Below are positions 1-7,511 of a DNA stretch of 17,567 nt, in pieces. Both the position numbers and the translations under genes were made by a program. Source of the stretch: an uncultured Clostridiaceae bacterium (GTDB taxonomy: Bacteria > Bacillota > Clostridia > TANB77 > CAG-508). The stretch's first letter is position 1, and each line of letters opens with the position of its first letter. Below the pieces are notes generated by a model that searched no databases, was not told the origin of the DNA, and saw only the letters and a list, made by a program, of their open reading frames with translations. The stretch lies in NCBI GenBank assembly GCA_958417695.1, contig CATZDQ010000009.1, positions 1 through 17,567 of the forward strand. Direction: 5' to 3'.

Positions 1-66
1 ATAAATTACTGTATTTACACCTTCAGGATCTGTTATACTAAAGTGCTTTCCTTGTATGTTCTCCAT
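1..66 (-). CDS. Unknown protein, N-terminal 22 residues only
   Basis: The gene begins at an ATG at 66 and runs off the left edge, so only MENIQGKHFSITDPEG and six more residues are visible. An AGGGG ribosome site lies at 74-78, and a consensus promoter sits further upstream at 135-163. These signals make a real gene likely although the protein is too short to assign. The visible part is soluble in character, with no signal peptide or membrane segment. It points the same way as the dnaJ-like gene but has its own promoter just after that gene's stop, so it is probably a separate unit. A short DUF1292-like protein is conceivable, but that is a guess. Confidence 0.65.
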   Translation of the reverse strand, partial: MENIQGKHFSITDPEGVNTVIY

Positions 67-134
67 TTCTACACCCCTTTTTCTATGAACCAAAGATTCT
101 CATAGTTTGTCTTTTGTTATTACTCATAATTAAT

Positions 135-163
135 ATTATACCTTGTAGATTCTGGCTTGTCAA
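135..163 (-). promoter_or_regulatory. Consensus sigma-A promoter for the left-edge gene
   Basis: On the minus strand TTGACA (158-163) is followed by a 17-base spacer and TATAAT (135-140), a perfect housekeeping match. It begins 6 bases after the stop of the dnaJ-like gene. The expected start of transcription, near 128, gives a leader of about 60 bases before the ATG at 66. The leader contains a short inverted repeat, 83-88 with 100-105, and a 14-codon open frame at 83-127. Confidence 0.85.
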
Positions 164-169
164 CACTTT

Positions 170-1075
170 TTACTTTTTTATGTTAACATTTTCCATTCTT
201 GGTTCAAATTTTGATATTTCTTTTAATTGTTTAAATATTTCTAATTCTTTTTGTGTTAGATTTTTTGGTACAACAATTTTAACTTCTGCTACTAAATCTC
301 CTCTTCCGCCTTTCCCATCTTTATAGCCTTTGCTAGGAATTCTTACTTTTTCTCCACTACCAATGCCTTGTGGTACAAACACGGTTGCTTGGTCATCAAT
401 AGCTTGAACTGCCACTCTTGTACCTAACGCCGCTTCCCATGGTGTTAATAATAAATCTGTATACATATCATAGCCTTCTAATCTATATTTTTTATTATTT
501 TCAATATGAATCTTAATAAAAAGGTCTCCGTTTTTCCCGCCATTTTCTCCTGGTTTTCCTTGTCCAATTAACCTAATTTTTTCTCCATTACGAATTCCAG
601 CAGGTACTTTTACGGAAAAAGTTTTCATTTTTCCATCAACCGCCCTTAAGGATATTTTCTTATTCAAACCATAAAAAGCTTCTTCTATAGATACTTGTAT
701 CTCTGTTTCTATATTTTCTCCTTTTACAGGTACCTTTTTTCTTTTATTATCCTTATTTTCTTCTCTTGCTTCTTGGGTTACATGCCCAAAAAGAATCCCT
801 AAAAAATCAGTTTTTTCTTCTCTTTGCTGTTCTTGCTTTGCTTTCTTTTTTCCTACATGTGAATACCAAATTCTATCATATTTTCTTTTACTGGTAGCAT
901 CTGATAATACGCGATAAGCTTCATTAATATCTTTAAATCTTTCCTCTGCTTTTTTATCTGTGTTTACATCTGGATGATACTTTTTAGCTTGTTCTCTAAA
1001 AGCTATTTTTATTTCTTCTATTGTTACCTTATTATTTTCTAACTCTAATATTTTATAATAATCTTTAAAAATCAT
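170..1075 (-). CDS. J-domain co-chaperone, DnaJ/CbpA-like without zinc finger
   Basis: This 301-residue protein is a DnaJ-family co-chaperone expected to stimulate DnaK ATPase in the cytoplasm. The N-terminal J domain (about 4-68) carries the HPD motif at 34-36. Residues from about 120 to the end form the two beta-rich substrate-binding domains (VKVPAGIRNGEKIRLIGQGKPG and VFVPQGIGSGEKVRIPSKG type). There is no CxxCxGxG zinc finger, so it is a class-B/CbpA type rather than canonical DnaJ. The usual Gly/Phe linker is replaced by a Lys/Glu/Gln-rich stretch (about 72-115) containing a short hydrophobic patch, DFLGILFGHV. I chose the ATG at 1075 because GGAGG lies 7 bases before it; an in-frame ATG at 1096 sits ahead of that site. 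The gene is monocistronic, with its own promoter at 1106-1134. Confidence 0.9.
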   Translation of the reverse strand: MIFKDYYKILELENNKVTIEEIKIAFREQAKKYHPDVNTDKKAEERFKDINEAYRVLSDATSKRKYDRIWYSHVGKKKAKQEQQREEKTDFLGILFGHVTQEAREENKDNKRKKVPVKGENIETEIQVSIEEAFYGLNKKISLRAVDGKMKTFSVKVPAGIRNGEKIRLIGQGKPGENGGKNGDLFIKIHIENNKKYRLEGYDMYTDLLLTPWEAALGTRVAVQAIDDQATVFVPQGIGSGEKVRIPSKGYKDGKGGRGDLVAEVKIVVPKNLTQKELEIFKQLKEISKFEPRMENVNIKK

Positions 1076-1105
1076 TTGACATCCTCCCAAGTTCATGGTG
1101 TGCTT

Positions 1106-1134
1106 ATTATATCATACTTATTTTTAGAATTAAA
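1106..1134 (-). promoter_or_regulatory. Promoter of the dnaJ-like gene
   Basis: The minus strand has TATAAT at 1106-1111 preceded by TGA, an extended -10. A weak -35, TTTAAT, lies at 1129-1134 with 17-base spacing. It falls between the terminator of ddl and the ribosome site of the dnaJ-like gene. No CIRCE element is visible, so there is no sign of HrcA heat-shock control. Confidence 0.65.
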
Positions 1135-1164
1135 GGTTTTTTTTAGATTTAAAGAAAAAGAAAT

Positions 1165-1191
1165 TGCCAAAAAGGAACGTCCCTTTTGGCA
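1165..1191 (-). terminator. Terminator of the murF-ddl operon
   Basis: TGCCAAAAGGGA pairs with TCCTTTTTGGCA around a 3-base loop on the minus strand, 12 pairs including one G-U. A T-rich run (ATTTCTTTTTC) follows. On the plus strand the G-U becomes an A-C mismatch, which supports minus-strand use. The stem begins directly after the ddl stop codon. Confidence 0.85.
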
Positions 1192-2244
1192 TTAAGCTAG
1201 TTCTATTAGACAATCTAATAACTTTGAATAGCTGATACCAGATGCCTCAAATAGTTTTGGATACATACTGATACTTGTAAAACCTGGTAATGTATTAATT
1301 TCATTAATGATGATTTGATTTGTGTTTTTTTCTACGAAAAAGTCTACTCTAGATAGTCCTTTTCCGTCTATTGCCTTAAATGCTTTTATAGCTTGTTTTC
1401 TAATTTCTTCACTTACTTTGCTTGGTAAATCTGCTGGTATAATGGTAAGAGATTGTGTATTTTTATATTTAGAATCGAAACTATAAAATTCTTCAGCAGA
1501 TAAGATTTCTCCTACGCAAGATGCTTTTACCTCTTCGTTTCCTAGTACTGCACATTCTACTTCTCTTGCATTAATTCCTTGTTCTATTAGTATTTTATTA
1601 TCATATTGTGCTGCATAAATAATGGCTTCTTTTAGTTCTTCTTTATTTTTTGCTTTTTTTATGCCGACTGAAGAACCAGAGTTTGAAGGTTTTACAAATA
1701 TAGGGTAGTTTATTTTTTCTTCTACTATTTGTATGATTTCATTTATGTTCTTTTTTTCTTCGCAGAAATTTTCATTTATAAAGACATAGTGTTCTTTGTA
1801 GGCTCTGATATATACATAAGGTGCTTGTTTTAACCCTGCTTTCTCAAAGATGATTTTCGTATAAACTTTATCCATAGCTACACTAGAGGCTAATACTCTA
1901 CAACCTACATAAGGTATTTTTAGTAATTCAAATAGTCCTTGTATGGTGCCATCTTCTCCATATAGTCCATGTAATACTGGAAATAGACATTCCATTTGTT
2001 TTAAATAGGTCATGACATCTTTGATTGGTTCTATATTTTCAATGCTATCTCCCACTTGTTTTTCTTTTATCTGTTCAATTGGTTCATTATAGGTATACCA
2101 AGTTCCTTGTTTATCTATATAAATAGGAAAAATCTCATATTTTTCTTTATCTAAATTTTTTAAAACGGAAATGCCTGATACAATGGATACTTCATGTTCT
2201 GTAGACATTCCTCCAAATATGACAGCTAATTTTATTTTTTTCAT
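1192..2244 (-). CDS. ddl: D-alanine--D-alanine ligase
   Basis: This 350-residue ATP-grasp enzyme joins two D-alanines using ATP in the cytoplasm, making the dipeptide that MurF adds to the muropeptide. Its length is normal. The N-terminal FGGMSTEHEVSIVSG (10-24) and HGLYGEDGTIQG (92-103) are family signatures. KPSNSGSSVGI (185-195) is the ATP-binding loop, and the metal ligands are D301, E315 and N317 in RVDFF and NEINTLPGFT. The omega loop reads EFYSFDSKY, with Tyr254. This is the form of ordinary Ddl rather than of VanA-type D-Ala-D-lactate ligases. The start has GAGGA 11 bases upstream. It lies 37 bases after murF and is co-transcribed with it. Confidence 0.96.
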   Translation of the reverse strand: MKKIKLAVIFGGMSTEHEVSIVSGISVLKNLDKEKYEIFPIYIDKQGTWYTYNEPIEQIKEKQVGDSIENIEPIKDVMTYLKQMECLFPVLHGLYGEDGTIQGLFELLKIPYVGCRVLASSVAMDKVYTKIIFEKAGLKQAPYVYIRAYKEHYVFINENFCEEKKNINEIIQIVEEKINYPIFVKPSNSGSSVGIKKAKNKEELKEAIIYAAQYDNKILIEQGINAREVECAVLGNEEVKASCVGEILSAEEFYSFDSKYKNTQSLTIIPADLPSKVSEEIRKQAIKAFKAIDGKGLSRVDFFVEKNTNQIIINEINTLPGFTSISMYPKLFEASGISYSKLLDCLIELA

Positions 2245-2281
2245 ATTTTTTTGTCCTCGCTTTTTTCAAAAATTTAATCTG

Positions 2282-3700
2282 TTATACACATTTTGTGGTT
2301 ATCTTGTGGATAATTTCTTCGAAATGCATACCATTGGATGCTTTTAATAAAATAACATCGTTTTCTTGTTTTATTTGATTAATGATTTGTGCTGCTTCTT
2401 CATTTGTTTGACAATATAGGATATCCTCTTTTTTTATGCCTTCTTGCTCTGCTTGTTTACCTATATAAATTGCTTCTTTTCCTACTAAAATGAGCTTATC
2501 AAGTTTTTCTTTAGCAACTTCTTTTCCTACTTCTCTATGTAATTTTTCAGAGAATTCTCCTAATTCTAGCATATCTCCTAATACGGCTATTCTTCTTTTT
2601 TCTTGTAATTTTCCCAAATAATCAATGGCTGCTTTCATAGAATCTAAATTGGCATTATAGCAATCATTGATAATGGTTATGTTATTTTGAAGCTTACTAA
2701 TATCCATTCTTTTTTTGGTTAATTCAAATTTAGATATGCCTTCTTTTATAGCTTTTATTGGTATATGAAAACATTCTCCTATAGCAATAGCGCATAAACT
2801 ATTTTGTACAAAGTGATTTCCGCCTACTGGTACCTCTATTGGTTGTGTTTCCTGCCTTTTTGTATGTAACTGATACGTGCTTTTTTCTTCTTCTAGTATA
2901 ATTTGGGTTGCCATATAATCACTTGGTTCTTTTATGCCATATGTTATAATATGGTATTTATCTTTGTTGGTCTCATACCATTTATGTAATAAATCATTAT
3001 CATTATTAATAACGACTGTTCCACCTTTTTGCATACCTTCTAATATTTCTAATTTTGCTTTTAAAATGTTTTCTCTAGAGCCTAATATGCCAATATGAGC
3101 GGTTCCTATATTGGTAATGGCTACTACACTTGGTTTTGCTATGTTTGTTAAATAACGAATTTCTCCAAAGTGGTTCATTCCCATTTCTACCACTAAGGCT
3201 TCTTCTTGTTTTAGTCCTAATATAGTTAGGGGTAGGCCTATTTGGTTGTTATAGTTTCCTTGTGTTTTTAATGTTTTGTACTTTTGTGCTATCACATTAG
3301 CCACGATGTCTTTTGTACTAGTCTTTCCCACACTACCTGTAATAGCAATGACGGGTATCTGATATAGGCTTCTTTTTAAACTTGCTATTTGGCCCATAGC
3401 AAGTACAACATCTTTTACTCGTATTATAAAGGCTTCTGGATAATTTTGTATTTCCTCCTTATTTATTTCTATGTCTTGTATTATAACTCCTTTTGCTTCT
3501 TTTTCTAGTGCTTCTTTCCAAAAGATACTACCATTAATGGTTTCCCCTTTGATGCCAAGATAAATGTCTCCTTTTTGTATTTGTCTGGTATCTTTTGAGA
3601 AATTTTCACAAATACTATCTTCTTTTCCTGCAATTAATTCTCCTTTTGTTATTTCTAAGATATCTCTTACACTTATTGTTTTATTGGTTTGTAATGCCAT
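2282..3700 (-). CDS. murF: UDP-MurNAc-tripeptide--D-alanyl-D-alanine ligase
   Basis: This 472-residue Mur ligase attaches D-Ala-D-Ala to UDP-MurNAc-tripeptide, the last cytoplasmic step of the peptidoglycan precursor. An N-terminal UDP-substrate domain (SKDTRQIQKGDIYLGIKG, 35-52) precedes the ATPase domain. The P-loop TGSVGKTS is at 121-128, followed by the Mur-type GNYNNQIGLP and VVEMGMNHFGEI segments. The C-terminal domain contains INDCYNANLDSMKAAID and AVLGDMLELGEFSE, characteristic of MurF. The start is clear, with GGAGG 7 bases before ATG. It is the first gene of a two-gene operon with ddl. The start of ddl lies 37 bases past this stop, with no terminator between. Confidence 0.96.
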   Translation of the reverse strand: MALQTNKTISVRDILEITKGELIAGKEDSICENFSKDTRQIQKGDIYLGIKGETINGSIFWKEALEKEAKGVIIQDIEINKEEIQNYPEAFIIRVKDVVLAMGQIASLKRSLYQIPVIAITGSVGKTSTKDIVANVIAQKYKTLKTQGNYNNQIGLPLTILGLKQEEALVVEMGMNHFGEIRYLTNIAKPSVVAITNIGTAHIGILGSRENILKAKLEILEGMQKGGTVVINNDNDLLHKWYETNKDKYHIITYGIKEPSDYMATQIILEEEKSTYQLHTKRQETQPIEVPVGGNHFVQNSLCAIAIGECFHIPIKAIKEGISKFELTKKRMDISKLQNNITIINDCYNANLDSMKAAIDYLGKLQEKRRIAVLGDMLELGEFSEKLHREVGKEVAKEKLDKLILVGKEAIYIGKQAEQEGIKKEDILYCQTNEEAAQIINQIKQENDVILLKASNGMHFEEIIHKITTKCV

Positions 3701-3765
3701 ATGATTTCCTCCGTTTGCTTACTTATATGTTTCTTTTATAAAATATATGCCTATTTTATTTTTAG

Positions 3766-3794
3766 ATTATATGCGAATTTTTCTTTTTTTGCAA
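3766..3794 (-). promoter_or_regulatory. Promoter of murF-ddl
   Basis: On the minus strand TTGCAA (3789-3794), a 17-base spacer and TATAAT (3766-3771) give a good sigma-A promoter. Transcription would start about 60 bases before the murF ATG. It lies just beyond the terminator of the upstream spore protein gene. Confidence 0.7.
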
Positions 3795-3826
3795 ATCTGG
3801 ATATTCTGTTATTTTCATACAAAAAC

Positions 3827-3857
3827 AAAAGTAATGTAAAGGTTTTACATTACTTTT
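3827..3857 (-). terminator. Terminator of the spore protein gene
   Basis: A perfect 14-base stem, AAAAGTAATGTAAA with TTTACATTACTTTT, closes on a 3-base loop. On the minus strand it is followed by a GTTTTTG run. It lies 32 bases after the stop of the small spore protein gene and isolates it from murF-ddl. Confidence 0.8.
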
Positions 3858-3888
3858 GCTTACTTGCTTTTTTATTATTCTAATTTAA

Positions 3889-4065
3889 CTATTTTTCTAC
3901 ACTTCTATTGGCGATTTCTATTGCTTTAGATACGATATTACCACAAGTTTTTGAAGAGACATTTCCCCATCCACCGTCTTGTTTTACGGTTTCATATACG
4001 CCTAATTCTTTGGCGATTTCTTCTTTTAGATTTTCAGACATAATATTATGCTTATTTGAAGACAT
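3889..4065 (-). CDS. Small acid-soluble spore protein, alpha/beta type
   Basis: This 58-residue protein would coat and protect DNA in the dormant spore and be degraded at germination. The core NLKEEIAKELGVYETVKQDG, followed by GWGNVSSKTCGNIVSKAIEIA, matches the short clostridial alpha/beta SASP pattern. EEIAKELG (15-22) corresponds to the site cut by the germination protease GPR, which in this family cleaves after Glu before Ile-Ala. GGAGG lies 7 bases before the ATG at 4065. Trp33 and Cys41 are visible; a single Cys is found in some members of this subgroup. The gene stands between ypeB and murF with its own terminator and a sigma-G-like promoter, as expected for forespore expression. The family call is firm; which ssp paralogue it is cannot be told. 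Confidence 0.9.
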   Translation of the reverse strand: MSSNKHNIMSENLKEEIAKELGVYETVKQDGGWGNVSSKTCGNIVSKAIEIANRSVEK

Positions 4066-4152
4066 AGTATTTACCTCCTAGCGAAAAACCTTTTCTTTTA
4101 TTTTGATGTTTTTATTTTAACATCTCTTAAAGTGATTTTGTTTTTCTAATAC

Positions 4153-4181
4153 TATTATGGCTAAAAATTTAAAATCTATGT
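4153..4181 (-). promoter_or_regulatory. Putative sigma-G promoter of the spore protein gene
   Basis: The minus strand carries ACATA (4177-4181), a 17-base spacer and CATAATA (4153-4159). The forespore consensus is GHATR, 17-18 bases, CATNHTA, so only the first base of the -35 departs. It leaves a leader of about 80 bases. A 6-bp inverted repeat (4105-4110 with 4119-4124) sits in that leader. Confidence 0.5.
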
Positions 4182-4225
4182 TGGAAGGTTCCTCCTCGTT
4201 TGTCTACTTTTTCTTTCTTTTTTTA

Positions 4226-5635
4226 CTACATAGTTAAGGTTCCATTTGGTGTATTTTTAATGACTAAAATATCTTCTTCTTTTCCTGTTTGTGCATTAAT
4301 GTATACTAAGAATTCTGTGTCATCTACTTTTCCTTTAAATTCCCAACATAAAATTTCTGTTTGAAATTGTGTAGGAATAACCGCTAAGGATTCACTTCTA
4401 ATTTCTAAATTTTTATTTAAGTCTTGTTTTGCTTGCTCTTTTGTGATGGTTACGGCTGGCAGTTTTCTTTGTTCATGGTTATTTAAATAACCGGTTGTCT
4501 CTATTCCTAAAATCTCACCATTGTCCAATGCTATTTTTAACTTTATTAAATCTGGATACATGGTTACTTGTCCATTCGTTGAATCTTGGTAAGAAGCATA
4601 ATTAATGGTTACAATACCGTCTTGTTTTAAATAATAGGTTTCTTTCATATTTGGAAATTCTTTTTGTGCTAAGAAATTTTTTCCAATTTCATCTGCTCTT
4701 TCTTGTGATATTGTTTCGGCCTCTATTTCTCGATTATAATTCATAAAGACCACATGTCCACCTTTTTGTGTAATAGAAATGGTTGCATGATTTTCCTTAT
4801 CTTGGTCTCCATTTATTTTTACGCTAAAGTCATAAGATGGCATATTCGTATTTTCTGAAATTCCATTAGCGTTAATTTCTTTTATTTTGTCTTGTCCTAT
4901 AAATTGAATAGCAATTTGCTTAGCTTGTTCTTCTTCGATATTTTCTCCTGTAAGTCCTTTTCTGTTTGTTGAAGTTAAATGCTCTGAGAAAGCACCATCA
5001 TAGATTAAACCTGCATATTCATGAAAGTTTTCTTCTAGATTGCTAAAGCTGTCTTTGGAAATATTGCTAACTTGTGTTGCAAATACGCTACTTCCCTTAT
5101 TGGTTAATTCTCCCCATTTAATTCTACCATCATTCATATCTGCAGATAGCTGATTTAATGTATTTTCTAATTCTACACTATAATCATGTAGTTCTTTTAA
5201 ATTATTAAAATCTTCTTCTGTTAGGGATTCATTATAGATATTTTTTCTAGAAAGACTAAAACTATAATCACTTACCTGATTTAGAAATCTAGAGGTGTTG
5301 GCTAATTCTTCTGAGCCAATTGGTAGCCTAGTTAGATAACTTTGTGCTAGGTTTGCTTCTCTCCAGACATGTGTTAATGTTTCTGCTCCATGTTCTGGTG
5401 TACTAGAGATTAGTGACTTTGCTAAATAGGTCTCTACATTTTGAACATAATCGACTAATTCGAAAAATGCCATATTATAATTATTTTCTGATACTTGTCT
5501 ATAATCTCTTTCTCTTTTATAGACATAGATGCCCATAATGGCTATTACCGCTACTAGTGTAACGACTAAAGTAAGCATATGTCTATCTTTTAATCGGTTT
5601 TTCCAATCATATACCTTTTCTTTTATTTTTCCCAT
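4226..5635 (-). CDS. ypeB: Germination protein YpeB
   Basis: YpeB is the partner that SleB needs for stability and localisation in the dormant spore and that restrains it until germination. This 469-residue copy is close to the usual length. A short basic N-terminus is followed by one membrane anchor (about 20-39, LTLVVTLVAVIAIMGIYVYK). A long helical region follows, and the C-terminal part has repeated PepSY-type units (for example EEQAKQIAIQFIG, QERADEIGKNFL and TKEQAKQDLN). It starts 43 bases after the sleB stop, with AGGAG 8 bases before ATG, so the two genes form an operon in the standard order. I see no clear terminator between its stop and the spore protein promoter, so some read-through is possible. 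Confidence 0.93.
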   Translation of the reverse strand: MGKIKEKVYDWKNRLKDRHMLTLVVTLVAVIAIMGIYVYKRERDYRQVSENNYNMAFFELVDYVQNVETYLAKSLISSTPEHGAETLTHVWREANLAQSYLTRLPIGSEELANTSRFLNQVSDYSFSLSRKNIYNESLTEEDFNNLKELHDYSVELENTLNQLSADMNDGRIKWGELTNKGSSVFATQVSNISKDSFSNLEENFHEYAGLIYDGAFSEHLTSTNRKGLTGENIEEEQAKQIAIQFIGQDKIKEINANGISENTNMPSYDFSVKINGDQDKENHATISITQKGGHVVFMNYNREIEAETISQERADEIGKNFLAQKEFPNMKETYYLKQDGIVTINYASYQDSTNGQVTMYPDLIKLKIALDNGEILGIETTGYLNNHEQRKLPAVTITKEQAKQDLNKNLEIRSESLAVIPTQFQTEILCWEFKGKVDDTEFLVYINAQTGKEEDILVIKNTPNGTLTM

Positions 5636-5678
5636 TTTTTAAATCTCCTTTTCCAAATCCTTTTCGGACTTTTATTGT

Positions 5679-6161
5679 TTAACTACAAAATCTATGTTTT
5701 CCTATGGTTTTAATTAATGGCCTAGACCATATCCATTTATTTGTTGCTGTTGATGGATTAAAGTAATAGATAGCTCCTCCTGATGGATCCCAACCATTTA
5801 AAGCATCTTGTGCTGCTTTTAAAACAGTGGAGCCTTCTTTTATGGGTACATTAATTTGTCCATCTGCTACTGCTGTAAAAGCACCGGATTGATAAATAAC
5901 ACCAGTTATTGTGTTAGGGAATTGTGGACTTTTTACTCTATTTAAGATAACGGCACCTACTGCTACTTGTCCTTCATAAGGTTCTCCTCTTGCTTCTCCG
6001 TTAATGGCTCTTGCCATTAGTTGCAAATCTGAACTAGAATTTGATTTAGATGCAGCTTTTACACTACTTTCTTTTGAAAAAGCTTGAAATGCTAGTAAAA
6101 GCATAATCATACTAATGCCTATACACGAAAAAATAATAGTGGTTTTTACTAATTTTTTCAA
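5679..6161 (-). CDS. sleB: Spore cortex-lytic enzyme SleB, compact form
   Basis: This 160-residue protein is a lytic transglycosylase of the SleB/CwlJ hydrolase family, expected to cut muramic-lactam-containing cortex at germination. An N-terminal signal or anchor segment (about 7-27) leads to the catalytic domain (about 45-160). RAINGEARGEPYEGQVAVGAV (51-71) holds the catalytic glutamate, E56. IYYFNPSTATNKWIWSRP and IGKHRFC close the domain. The usual N-terminal peptidoglycan-binding domain is absent, so it is about half the length of Bacillus SleB. It is called SleB rather than CwlJ because of the signal segment and the ypeB gene behind it. The start codon is TTG, set by GGAGG 6 bases upstream; no ATG fits. 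Confidence 0.9.
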   Translation of the reverse strand: MKKLVKTTIIFSCIGISMIMLLLAFQAFSKESSVKAASKSNSSSDLQLMARAINGEARGEPYEGQVAVGAVILNRVKSPQFPNTITGVIYQSGAFTAVADGQINVPIKEGSTVLKAAQDALNGWDPSGGAIYYFNPSTATNKWIWSRPLIKTIGKHRFCS

Positions 6162-6197
6162 AATAATCCTCCTTTGCTATTTTATAAGCTTTACTTG

Positions 6198-6226
6198 TAT
6201 TTTGCATTTTTTTCAAATTTTTATTC
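6198..6226 (-). promoter_or_regulatory. Putative sigma-G promoter of sleB-ypeB
   Basis: On the minus strand GAATA (6222-6226), a 17-base spacer and CAAAATA (6198-6204) differ from the sigma-G consensus at one position of the -10. The expected start is about 30 bases before the TTG start of sleB. Forespore expression is what is known for sleB in Bacillus. Confidence 0.5.
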
Positions 6227-6253
6227 TCTTTTTATGATTATTTTCTTAATTTT

Positions 6254-6282
6254 TTGAATTTTGTTAAATTTTATGATAAAAT
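6254..6282 (+). promoter_or_regulatory. Sigma-A promoter of the lipid glycosyltransferase gene
   Basis: TTGAAT (6254-6259), a 17-base spacer and TAAAAT (6277-6282) preceded by TGA form an extended -10 promoter. It diverges from the sleB promoter, whose -35 lies about 30 bases away. The leader would be about 40 bases. Confidence 0.7.
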
Positions 6283-6326
6283 AAGCGCAGTAAATATATT
6301 TTTCAAAAGAGAATTTGGGGGATTTT

Positions 6327-7460
6327 ATGAAAAAAGTTTTAATTTTTTACGCGACTTATGGTGGTGGCCATTTATCGGCTGCTAAGTCTATAAAACAATA
6401 TTTAGAAGAACACTACACCAATCTACAAATTGAAATGATAGATTGTGTAGAATATATTAATAAAGCTTTAAATTCTGTTACTACTGCTGCGTATAGACAA
6501 TTGGCCAAAAAAGCACCTTGGGCCTGGGAAAAAGTCTATTATAAATCTAGCCATGGTATGTTAGCTAAGGTAAGTAGCACTTCTAATAAGATTATGGCTA
6601 TTAAAATTGCTAAGTTGTTTAAGGCTTTTGAGCCTGATGTAGTTATCTCTACCCACCCTTTTGGTTCCCAAATGACTAGTTATTTAAAGAAAAAGCAAAG
6701 AACCAATTGTACTTTAGCTACGGTGATGACAGATTTTGCTTCTCACGAGCAGTGGTTAGTTGGTCATGCTTTTGTTGATTATTTTTTTGTTTCTAATGCT
6801 GATATGAAAGAAGAAATGATAAAACAAGGTGTTGCTAGCCAAAAAATTTATGTTACAGGAATTCCTATTTCTAAACATTTTTCTGAGCAATTTGACCGTG
6901 CTAGTTTATGTAAAGAGTTTTCATTAAATCCACTTAAAAAAACGATTCTCTTTTTTGGTGGCGGTGAATTTGGCTTAGGGAAAGAAAAAACTGTTGCCAT
7001 TTTACAAGCATTAGCTTCTTCTTTTTCTGATATTCAAGTAATTGCTATTGCTGGTAAAAATGAAAAAATGAAAGAAGCCTTTCTACAAGTGGTTTCTGCT
7101 TATCATAAGGAAGATTGTATAAAGGTACTTTCTTATACAACGCAAGTTCCGGAGCTTATGTCTCTTTCTGATTTAGTAATTACAAAACCTGGAGGACTAA
7201 CTTCTAGTGAAAGTTTGGCTTGTGGGTTACCTATGCTTATCATTAATCCGCTTCCTGGTCAGGAAGAAGAAAATGCTACTTTTCTAGAAAAATCAGGTGC
7301 TGCTGTTTGGTTAAAAACTAGCGATAATCCTGCCACGGTTTTATCTAGTTTGATAAATGATGAAACAAAATTGCAAGATATGCATGCTTCTGCTATGCAT
7401 ATTGCTAAAAAAGATGCTACCAAAACAATTTGTCACTTATCTCTTGGAGAAAAGCTTTAA
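6327..7460 (+). CDS. MGDG-synthase/UgtP-like lipid glycosyltransferase
   Basis: This 377-residue GT28-fold enzyme belongs to the MGDG synthase family, whose members transfer a sugar from a UDP-sugar to diacylglycerol at the inner membrane face. The N-terminal domain starts with FYATYGGGHLSAAKSI, with GGGH at 12-15, and continues with the MGDG-type VVISTHPFGSQM and MTDFASHEQWLVGHAFVDYF. The C-terminal domain has ILFFGGGEFGLGKEK and the nucleotide-sugar site TKPGGLTSSESLACGLPM from residue 286. No membrane helix is present. ATG at 6327 is chosen because GGGGG lies just before it; the TTG 12 bases upstream is part of that site. It is followed after 51 bases by yhbY. The sugar (glucose or galactose) and degree of processivity cannot be inferred. 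MurG is a distant relative, but the MGDG-type N-terminus argues against it. Confidence 0.88.
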   Translation: MKKVLIFYATYGGGHLSAAKSIKQYLEEHYTNLQIEMIDCVEYINKALNSVTTAAYRQLAKKAPWAWEKVYYKSSHGMLAKVSSTSNKIMAIKIAKLFKAFEPDVVISTHPFGSQMTSYLKKKQRTNCTLATVMTDFASHEQWLVGHAFVDYFFVSNADMKEEMIKQGVASQKIYVTGIPISKHFSEQFDRASLCKEFSLNPLKKTILFFGGGEFGLGKEKTVAILQALASSFSDIQVIAIAGKNEKMKEAFLQVVSAYHKEDCIKVLSYTTQVPELMSLSDLVITKPGGLTSSESLACGLPMLIINPLPGQEEENATFLEKSGAAVWLKTSDNPATVLSSLINDETKLQDMHASAMHIAKKDATKTICHLSLGEKL

Positions 7461-7472
7461 ATATGTTAAAAT
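7444..7472 (+). promoter_or_regulatory. Possible internal promoter for yhbY
   Basis: TTGGAG (7444-7449), a 17-base spacer and TAAAAT (7467-7472) with a TGT extension overlap the end of the glycosyltransferase gene. A perfect TATAAT also occurs at 7489-7494, but it is so close to the AAAGGAA ribosome site that its transcript would start at or inside it. Confidence 0.4.
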
Positions 7473-7511
7473 AGAAATGTCTTTATTTTATAATAGAAAG
7501 GAATTAAAAAT

